From: Candidatus Daviesbacteria bacterium RIFCSPHIGHO2_02_FULL_39_12
Lineage (GTDB): Bacteria > Patescibacteriota > Microgenomatia > Daviesbacterales > UBA10151
Reading direction: 5' to 3'
Length of the DNA: 7,597 bases
Assembly: GCA_001777055.1 (NCBI GenBank)
Contig: MFCX01000003.1
Location: 32,606-40,202, forward strand
Part shown: piece after piece, positions 1 through 5,235 of the stretch
Layout of the letters: each line of letters starts with the position of its first letter
How positions within the stretch are numbered: the stretch's first letter is position 1
Position numbers and translations under genes: made by a program
The notes under the pieces: generated by a model
The model's database searches: none
What the model saw: the letters and a program-made list of their open reading frames with translations, nothing else
What the model was told of the DNA's origin: nothing

Positions 1-131
1 TTGCAAAAGATTATGGTATAGCTGAAATTTTAGAGCAAGGCGGATCTGTAAATGATCAAGCCTCAATTGATGCAGCAGACAAGTATGGGATTGCTATGGT
101 ATTCTCAGGAAGGAGAGCATTTAGACATTGA
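1..131 (+). CDS. purH: PurH, bifunctional AICAR transformylase / IMP cyclohydrolase (3' end only)
   Basis: Only the last 42 codons are present; whole codons begin at position 3 and the frame ends at TGA 129-131. The peptide contains the stretch DAADKYGIAMVFSGRRAFRH at its C terminus. This matches the end of the AICAR formyltransferase domain, where other PurH proteins have an AAD-HGIAMVFTG-RHF-H pattern, preceded by a GGS-D segment (here GGSVND). PurH performs the last two steps of de novo IMP synthesis: formylation of AICAR with 10-formyl-THF, then ring closure. The gene sits directly upstream of purB, whose product makes AICAR, the PurH substrate, which supports the call. The upstream part, including the cyclohydrolase domain, lies outside the window, so its integrity cannot be judged. 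Confidence 0.9.
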   Translation, partial: AKDYGIAEILEQGGSVNDQASIDAADKYGIAMVFSGRRAFRH

Positions 132-137
132 CACTTA

Positions 138-194
138 TGTTATCCCGTACTTGATACGGGATCTATATAGATTCCTGCTTTCGCAGGAATGACA
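138..194. repeat. Palindromic two-hairpin element between purH and purB
   Basis: The element has two perfect stem-loops. Arms 142-149 and 155-162 (ATCCCGTA / TACGGGAT) enclose a 5-base loop. Arms 171-178 and 183-190 (ATTCCTGC / GCAGGAAT) enclose a 4-base loop. Between them lies a perfect 12-bp palindrome (161-172, centre CTATATAG). The outer ends are also imperfectly inverted: TGTTATCCC at 138-146 against GGAATGACA at 186-194, 7 of 9 pairing. It resembles the dispersed palindromic elements with TGTCATTCC ends found in many copies in various bacterial genomes. Only one copy is in this window, so repeat status is inferred. It fills almost the whole purH-purB gap and ends at the purB Shine-Dalgarno site. 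It could shape the mRNA there (processing, stability or partial attenuation); no U-tract follows either hairpin, so it is not a classic terminator. Confidence 0.7.
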
Positions 195-198
195 GGAG
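194..198 (+). promoter_or_regulatory. Shine-Dalgarno site of purB
   Basis: AGGAG lies 6 bases before ATG 205 and fixes that start. Its first base is the last base of the palindromic element, so the right-hand hairpin (171-190) stands only a few bases upstream of the ribosome binding site. Confidence 0.75.
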
Positions 199-204
199 CA
201 ATAT

Positions 205-1599
205 ATGAACAAAACTGATTACTCAAATTACACCAGCCCATTTTCCTGGCGTTATGGTTCAAAGGAAATGAGAAGAATATGGTCTGAAGAGAATAAGTAT
301 AGGTTGTGGAGGAGAATTTGGGTTGAGCTGGCGAGAGCGCAATCCAAAGAAGGATTAGTTGGAAAAGATGAATTAGAGGATTTAGAAAAAAATGAAGATA
401 ATTTGGATATAGAGAGGATCTGGGAAATTGAAAAGGATACCCGTCATGATGTAGTTGCAGCCATCAAAGAGTTTGCTGAAAAAGCTAAAGTAGGCGGAGG
501 GAAAATTCATCTTGGCGCTACCTCAATGGATATCAGTGATAATGCTGAAGCTTTAAGGATAAAAGAAGCATTGAATATTTTAGAGACTCAGTTAAAACTT
601 CTTCTTGAAACATTTGGAGAAAAAATTAAAAAATATGCAAGCCTTGTTTGTATGGGATATACCCATTTACAGCCGGCAGAACCCACAACTTTAGGCTATA
701 GATTTGCCTTTTATGCCCAAGATTTATTAATGGATTTAGAGTTTTTGCAATTTGTTAAACAACAACTTAAAGCTAAGGGTATGAAGGGAGCAGTGGGTAC
801 TTCAGCCGGCTATGTGAAGTTACTGGATGAGACGAAAGCCGAAGCGATGGAATCAGGGGTGTTGGGGAGGTTGGGAATAGAGGAATTTGAAATTACCAAC
901 CAAACTGCACCTCGAAAAATAGAAATATGGATTGGCGATTTACTTTCATCCACTGCTCAATCTTTATATAAATTTGCTTTTGATTTAAGGATTATGCAAT
1001 CTCCTGGTTTTGGCGAGTGGCAAGAGCCTTTTGGTAAGGCACAAGTTGGTTCCTCTGCCATGCCTTTTAAGAAAAACCCAATAAAGTCTGAACAAATTTG
1101 CTCGCTTGCTAGACTAGTCTCAAATTTATCTAAAATAACTTGGGATAATGCTGCCCATATGTTACTTGAAAGAACACTTGATGATTCAGCAAATAGGAGG
1201 GTAGCCATACCGGAAATGTTTTTGGCATTAGATGAGATGCTTGGTTCAGCAATTAATATTGTTGAGGGTTTAACTATAAATGATAAACGAATAACTCTAA
1301 ACCTAAATACTTATTGGCTGTTTTCAGCAAGCGAATTAATAATTGTTGAGGCAGTGAAAAAGGGCGCTGACAGACAAAAGATGCATGAAGTCTTGCGGGA
1401 GATTTCGATGGAAGCCTGGAATCAAATGCATATTGGGAAAGATAATCCAATGGAAAGTCTACTTTTGGAAAATAAAGAAATTAAGAAATATTTAAAGGCA
1501 GATGAAATCAGAAAATTATTAAATGCCAAAAATCATATTGGCAATGCTACAAAAAAGGCTTTGGAGCTTGTAAATAAAATTACAAGTATGGTTAAATGA
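205..1599 (+). CDS. purB: PurB, adenylosuccinate lyase
   Basis: This 464-residue enzyme of the fumarase/aspartase superfamily acts twice in purine synthesis: SAICAR to AICAR plus fumarate, and adenylosuccinate to AMP plus fumarate. Visible motifs in order are TRHDVVA (79-85, with His81), HLGATSMDISDN (102-113), GYTHLQPAEPTT (151-162, with the presumed general-acid His154) and the superfamily signature GSSAMPFKKNP (282-292), whose serine pair 283/284 contains the catalytic base on the mobile loop. The N terminus (SPFSWRY, then RLWRRIWVELARAQ) and the middle (KGAVGTS, PRKIEIW) resemble the vertebrate ADSL type more than the E. coli PurB type. Length suits the family (about 430-480). The start has a good AGGAG site. 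purE follows after 13 bp, and the neighbours purH, purE and purC act on adjacent steps. All expected catalytic residues seem present. Confidence 0.96.
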   Translation: MNKTDYSNYTSPFSWRYGSKEMRRIWSEENKYRLWRRIWVELARAQSKEGLVGKDELEDLEKNEDNLDIERIWEIEKDTRHDVVAAIKEFAEKAKVGGGKIHLGATSMDISDNAEALRIKEALNILETQLKLLLETFGEKIKKYASLVCMGYTHLQPAEPTTLGYRFAFYAQDLLMDLEFLQFVKQQLKAKGMKGAVGTSAGYVKLLDETKAEAMESGVLGRLGIEEFEITNQTAPRKIEIWIGDLLSSTAQSLYKFAFDLRIMQSPGFGEWQEPFGKAQVGSSAMPFKKNPIKSEQICSLARLVSNLSKITWDNAAHMLLERTLDDSANRRVAIPEMFLALDEMLGSAINIVEGLTINDKRITLNLNTYWLFSASELIIVEAVKKGADRQKMHEVLREISMEAWNQMHIGKDNPMESLLLENKEIKKYLKADEIRKLLNAKNHIGNATKKALELVNKITSMVK

Positions 1600-1612
1600 A
1601 GTAGTTTTAAAC

Positions 1613-2092
1613 ATGAAAAAGATATTAGTCATAGTTGGTTCTGATTCGGATCTGCCTAAAATGGATGAGGCAACAAAAATCTTGAAAGGGTTTGGAGTGG
1701 AGTATGAATTAACAATATCTTCCGCGCATAGGTCTCCTGACAGAACAGAAAAATTAGTCGATGAATTCCGAAAGCAAGGCGGCAAAGTTATTATTTGTGC
1801 AGCCGGAATGGCTGCGCATTTGGCTGGGGTGGTGGCAGCACAATTTCCTTTACCGGTGATTGGAGCGCCTATGGAAAGCGGAGTATTACACGGGGTTGAT
1901 GCGTTACTTTCCACAATGCAGATGCCTCCGGGGATTCCGGTTGCCACAGTGGCTATTAATGGCGCAAGAAACGCAGGCATTTTGGCAGTGCAAATTTTAG
2001 CAGTTTCTGATAAAAATCTTGAGAGGAAATTACAAGAATACAAAAAAAAATTAGCTGTAGGTATAGAGGAAAAAGCAAAAAAAATGAAGTAA
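1613..2092 (+). CDS. purE: PurE, N5-carboxyaminoimidazole ribonucleotide mutase (class I)
   Basis: At 159 residues this is a normal single-domain PurE. It shows the N-terminal GSDSDLPKM (9-17), the SAHRSPD segment (37-43, with the catalytic His39) and AAGMAAHLAGVVA (63-75), followed by the GIPVATVAI and NAGILAVQIL strand/helix near the C terminus. The SAHR and AAHL-G motifs are those of class I PurE, which moves the carboxylate of N5-CAIR to C4 to give CAIR. Class II enzymes, which carboxylate AIR directly with CO2, carry a different motif (AGRSN-type) in place of AAHL. A class I enzyme normally needs PurK to make N5-CAIR; purK is not in this window. No clear Shine-Dalgarno site precedes ATG 1613, so translation is probably coupled to purB, 13 bp upstream. 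The product feeds PurC, encoded next. Confidence 0.95.
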   Translation: MKKILVIVGSDSDLPKMDEATKILKGFGVEYELTISSAHRSPDRTEKLVDEFRKQGGKVIICAAGMAAHLAGVVAAQFPLPVIGAPMESGVLHGVDALLSTMQMPPGIPVATVAINGARNAGILAVQILAVSDKNLERKLQEYKKKLAVGIEEKAKKMK

Positions 2093-2093
2093 A

Positions 2094-2136
2094 AAGGAGA
2101 GGTGCCAACCTAGTCCACCTCGAAGGTGTCCGGAAG
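2094..2136 (+). promoter_or_regulatory. purC leader with sequestered Shine-Dalgarno site and competing hairpins
   Basis: ATG 2137 is preceded at an 8-base distance by AGGTG (2124-2128), a partial match to AGGAGGTGA and the likely ribosome binding site. CACCT at 2116-2120 is perfectly complementary to it across a CGA loop, so a small hairpin would hide the site. A second AGGTG at 2100-2104 can pair with the same CACCT across an 11-base loop, which would free the site. A stronger AAGGAG (2094-2099) lies 37 bases before the ATG, too far for direct use. The SD / anti-SD / anti-anti-SD layout is seen directly; any regulatory function is inference, and the 5-bp stems are short. Confidence 0.45.
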
Positions 2137-3108
2137 ATGACAAGGAAAAAAATCTTAGAATCTCTGCCCCATGTTTTAAAAACAATTAATCTGCCAAAAT
2201 TAGGTAAAAAATACAGCGGTAAAGTGCGGGACTTTTATATATTAGATAAAAGTCGGGTGATAGTTACCACAGACAGACAATCCGCTTTTGATGTAATTTT
2301 AGGACACATTCCCTTTAAGGGCGCTGTTTTAAATCAGTTAGCAGCTTTTTGGTTTGAAAAAACCGGAAGAATCATCCCGAATCATTTAATTTCTGTACCA
2401 GATCCTAATGTTTCTATTGCAAAAAATTGCACAGGGATTCCAATTGAGATGATTGTTAGAGGTTACATTAGTGGAGTCACTAACACTTCTATTTGGGGTT
2501 CTTATCAAAAAGGAGAAAGAGTGATTTATGGAATTAAATTCCCGGACGGGTTAAAGAAAAATCAAAAGCTACCTAAACCTGTGATTACTCCAACTACTCA
2601 TGGCGGGGGAAAAAATGGACATGATGAGAGACTGACAGAAAAAGAGATTCTACAAAGAAAAATTGTCACCCCCAAAATATGGATACAGATGAAAACGGCA
2701 GCTTTGGAACTTTTTGCATTCGGCAGCAAGCTATGTAAAAAGCAAGGACTGATTTTAGTGGATACTAAATACGAATTTGGATTGGATGATGAAAGAAGAT
2801 TAACTTTAATGGATGAAATACATACCCCGGATTCGTCCCGTTTTTGGATTGCAAAAACTTACCGGGACCGTTTTAAAAAAGGACTGGAACTGGAAAATTT
2901 TGACAAAGAATTCTTGCGGCTTTGGTATGCCCAAAGAGGTTATAAAGGTGATGGTAAACCTCCGGAAATGAGCGAACAATTAATTGTGGATTTGACTAAA
3001 AGATATATTGCAGTTTTTGAAAAAATAACCGGTGAAACATTCCAATTCTTTAATTACCCAATAGACAAAAGAATCAAAAATAATTTAAAATATCTATATG
3101 CCAAATAG
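2137..3108 (+). CDS. purC: PurC, SAICAR synthetase (long form)
   Basis: The enzyme joins CAIR and aspartate using ATP to form SAICAR, the substrate of PurB. Motifs in order: GKVRDFY (28-34, nucleotide-binding loop), TDRQSAFDV (45-53), IEMIVRGYISG (103-113), LPKPVITPTT (145-154) followed by GHDERLT (161-167), and the signature run LVDTKYEFG (207-215) with MDEIHTPDSSRFW (225-237). At 323 residues it is well above the roughly 240-residue short bacterial form. It follows the yeast Ade1-like architecture, including the C-terminal KQFLR/DW-like segment (here DKEFLRLWYAQRG). A small Gly-rich insertion (HGGGKN, 155-160) precedes GHDE. ATG 2137 is preferred because AGGTG lies 8 bases upstream and no in-frame ATG, GTG or TTG occurs between purE and it. 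The stop overlaps the start of prs by 11 bp, indicating one transcript. Confidence 0.95.
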   Translation: MTRKKILESLPHVLKTINLPKLGKKYSGKVRDFYILDKSRVIVTTDRQSAFDVILGHIPFKGAVLNQLAAFWFEKTGRIIPNHLISVPDPNVSIAKNCTGIPIEMIVRGYISGVTNTSIWGSYQKGERVIYGIKFPDGLKKNQKLPKPVITPTTHGGGKNGHDERLTEKEILQRKIVTPKIWIQMKTAALELFAFGSKLCKKQGLILVDTKYEFGLDDERRLTLMDEIHTPDSSRFWIAKTYRDRFKKGLELENFDKEFLRLWYAQRGYKGDGKPPEMSEQLIVDLTKRYIAVFEKITGETFQFFNYPIDKRIKNNLKYLYAK

Positions 3109-4084
3109 TAATGGTTTTGTGCTTTTAACAGGAACGGCAAATGTAAAGCTTGCTCAAGACGTTGCCAAAATTATAGGAAAGCAAGTTGATGAAACCGTTA
3201 CTGTTTTTGCCGACGGTGAAAAAAGGATTATCATCCCGGAGAATTTAAGAAAGAGGGATGCTTTTATCATCCAGCCCACTTGTCCGCCGGTTGACTCTTC
3301 AATTATGGAACTTTTATTAATAATTGATGCAGCAAAAAGATCATCTGCTTCTGAGGTATCAGCGATAATTCCATATTTTGGATATTCCAGACAAGACAGA
3401 AAAGACAGACCAAGAGTACCGATTTCCGCATCTATTATTGCAAGACTGATTGAATACACGGGAGCAGACAGAATTGTGACTATTGATATACATAGTGAAC
3501 AGGAACGGGGTTTTGTAGAAATTCCCTGGGATAATTTATATGCCAGCTACTCATTTTTACCTGTTTTAAAAGAGCATTTTAAGAAAAATCTGGTAATTGC
3601 CTCACCTGATAAAGGCGGAGTTTTAAAGGCTGCTTTTTATGCAGATTTATTGGGCGCTGACGGTATAGCAATAGTTTATAAAGAAAGGAATGTTGAAAAG
3701 GCAAATGAAAGCAAGGCTTTGGATTTAGTTGGAGAGGTGGAAGATAAGGATGTATTGATTGTGGATGACATGATTGATACTGCGGGGACACTTTGTGAAG
3801 CTGCAAAATTAATAAAGATTAAAGGGGCAAAGAGCGTATCGGCTGCTGCAACCCATGGACTTTTTTCCGGTCCTGCTCCAAAAAAAATTGCGGAAGCAAA
3901 TCTTAATAAAATCTTTATTACAGATACCGTACCTCTAAGAGATGAGATGAAAAACAGTTCGAACTTGGTAATTGTTTCTGTTGCCAAGCTGTTGGCTGAG
4001 GCAATTGAATGTATACACAGTGGTAATTCAATAAGTGAGAGATTAATTCCTAAAGCCCACAGGACTTATGGAGAAAGACGCTAA
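3098..4084 (+). CDS. prs: Prs, ribose-phosphate pyrophosphokinase (PRPP synthase)
   Basis: Makes PRPP from ribose 5-phosphate and ATP, the entry substrate for purine, pyrimidine, NAD, His and Trp synthesis. The 328-residue chain has FADGE (37-41), the ATP-binding stretch IIPYFGYSRQDRK (90-102), DIHSEQERGF (130-139, with His132, where most enzymes read DLH--Q-QGFF), SPDKGGV (169-175, usually SPD-GG), the mobile-loop YKERN (194-198, Lys195 and Arg197 match the catalytic Lys/Arg pair), the PRPP-binding loop DVLIVDDMIDTAGT (218-231), ATHGLFSGPA (251-260) and TDTVPL (275-280). All core residues are present and the length is close to the usual 310-330. ATG 3098 lies inside the end of purC, with no Shine-Dalgarno site visible, so translation is probably coupled to purC. 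Placing PRPP synthase in the pur cluster links precursor supply to pathway expression. The stop overlaps that of convergent purM. Confidence 0.95.
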   Translation: MPNSNGFVLLTGTANVKLAQDVAKIIGKQVDETVTVFADGEKRIIIPENLRKRDAFIIQPTCPPVDSSIMELLLIIDAAKRSSASEVSAIIPYFGYSRQDRKDRPRVPISASIIARLIEYTGADRIVTIDIHSEQERGFVEIPWDNLYASYSFLPVLKEHFKKNLVIASPDKGGVLKAAFYADLLGADGIAIVYKERNVEKANESKALDLVGEVEDKDVLIVDDMIDTAGTLCEAAKLIKIKGAKSVSAAATHGLFSGPAPKKIAEANLNKIFITDTVPLRDEMKNSSNLVIVSVAKLLAEAIECIHSGNSISERLIPKAHRTYGERR

Positions 4085-5187
4085 CGGAGATTTAAGGCAT
4101 CTTCTTTAAAGGTGATATATTTTGGCGCTATTACGACTTGTTTTTCGCCTTCTTGAACTTCTCCTGCGTTCCAAGATTTGAAGTTGTTCCTTTGAGCAAT
4201 TTCCTGAGCCTTCTCTATTTGATCTTTAGGTAAGTAAATTGCAAAACCTGCACCCATATTAAAGGCGGAATACATTTGCGCGTCACTATTTCCGCAGTGC
4301 TGCTGAATAAATTTAAATATTGGGGGAATTTGAGGGATTAGGGTGATTAGATAGGTAAGCTCTTTGTTTGCTCTCATCAGTTTACGCCATCCATGGCCAG
4401 TGATATTAACCATATAATGAATATCTACCCCACTTTCAAACAAATCCTTTATTAAATTAACGTATATATGAGTGGGAGTCAGTAGTGTTTCGCCGTAACC
4501 TTTTCCATCAGCAAGTTTAGTTTGATAACGTTGAGGCAAGTTTTGAGTAATAGTTCTTGCCAAAGATAATCCATTTGCATGAATACCGCTGCTTTCAATC
4601 AGTAAAATTGCATCTCCTGCCTGCAATTTATCCCCTAAAGTAAGTCTGCTTTTAGGTTTGCTAATACCTATAGCTGCTCCTGCCAGATCCAAAGTCTTCG
4701 CATTGATAATACCGGAAAGAGAGGGTGTTTCACCGCCACCCCAGCTACAGCCGGCAAGCTGGCAAGCCTTTGTCCAACCGGTTACTAAATCCTTCATCTT
4801 CTTTTGATTAGCAAACCACTCTGGCCCCCCGGTTCCAAAATATGCATTAACCACTTGCGGCAAGGCTCCGACTGTCAGCAAGTCATTAACAATTGCTGCA
4901 ACTGTATCCTGTGCAACAACGTCATAAAAAGTTTTATCTGATACTTTACTCATTTCATCTGCCACTAAATTTTTGGTGCCTAGACCCTCAACTACGAACG
5001 CTCTATAAGCATCCTCTTCCTCCCAAACATAGGCAGATTCACCGCGGCTGCCGGAAATTTCTTTATATCCAAATTGATCAAGATTTTTGGCGGTTTGCAA
5101 ACCCGTTTTTTGGGCAAGTCTTTTTAGGGGATCTAAAACATCATAATCAACGCCAGCTGCAGAATAACTGATTTTTGCCTTGCTCAT
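4081..5187 (-). CDS. purM: PurM, phosphoribosylformylglycinamidine cyclo-ligase (AIR synthetase)
   Basis: ATP-dependent ring closure of FGAM to AIR, the step before PurE. The 368-residue chain carries the PurM/PurL superfamily order: SYSAAGVDYDV (7-17), GLGTKNLVAD (68-77, usually GVGTK), AQDTVAAIVNDLLTVGALP (92-110), GGGETPSL (150-157), GDAILLIESSGIHANGLSLAR (191-211), LLTPTHIYV (235-243), NITGHGWRKLMR (261-272, where E. coli has HLTGGGFWENIPR) and FNMGAGF (309-315). It is somewhat longer than E. coli PurM (345). The GHGW variant and the C-terminal part suggest a sub-branch of the family, but the active-site segments look intact. The start is ATG 5185-5187, with AGGAAG immediately upstream, closer than ideal. 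It is the only minus-strand gene here and its TAG (4081-4083) overlaps the prs TAA, leaving no room for an intergenic terminator. Confidence 0.94.
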   Translation of the reverse strand: MSKAKISYSAAGVDYDVLDPLKRLAQKTGLQTAKNLDQFGYKEISGSRGESAYVWEEEDAYRAFVVEGLGTKNLVADEMSKVSDKTFYDVVAQDTVAAIVNDLLTVGALPQVVNAYFGTGGPEWFANQKKMKDLVTGWTKACQLAGCSWGGGETPSLSGIINAKTLDLAGAAIGISKPKSRLTLGDKLQAGDAILLIESSGIHANGLSLARTITQNLPQRYQTKLADGKGYGETLLTPTHIYVNLIKDLFESGVDIHYMVNITGHGWRKLMRANKELTYLITLIPQIPPIFKFIQQHCGNSDAQMYSAFNMGAGFAIYLPKDQIEKAQEIAQRNNFKSWNAGEVQEGEKQVVIAPKYITFKEDALNLR

Positions 5188-5208
5188 CTTCCTAATATAG
5201 CATAATAT
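5180..5208 (+). promoter_or_regulatory. Putative sigma-70-type promoter for the oxidoreductase gene cluster
   Basis: TTGCTC at 5180-5185 and TAATAT at 5203-5208 are separated by 17 bases, giving a start of transcription near 5215, about 20 bases before ATG 5236. The -35 part lies inside the purM start region. The whole 48-bp gap between these divergent genes is AT-rich, so chance matches are likely; this is a weak call. Confidence 0.35.
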
Positions 5209-5235
5209 GTAAACTTCTACACTAAAGTACGGCAG

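Noticed and set aside
138..194. Intrinsic terminator between purH and purB
   Set aside because: The stems are good, but neither is followed by a U-tract, and purB belongs to the same pathway and strand.
957..1208. Minus-strand open frame of 83 codons inside purB
   Set aside because: It lies fully within a well-supported gene and shows no family motif; a shadow of purB.
1519..2043. Minus-strand open frame of 174 codons over the purB end and purE
   Set aside because: It overlaps two clear enzymes and its composition is what the reverse complement of purE would give; no motif is seen.
2102..2113. Mini-ORF GTG-CCA-ACC-TAG after AAGGAG in the purC leader, as a leader peptide
   Set aside because: The spacing from AAGGAG to GTG is only 2 bases and the peptide has three codons; not credible as an attenuator peptide.
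3154..3987. Three minus-strand open frames inside prs
   Set aside because: All lie within the conserved PRPP synthase gene and show no recognisable domain.
5188..5199. Extended -10 (TGCTATATT) for purM on the minus strand
   Set aside because: It would start transcription at the purM ATG itself, which conflicts with use of the adjacent AGGAAG as an SD; no -35 is seen, so it is not called.
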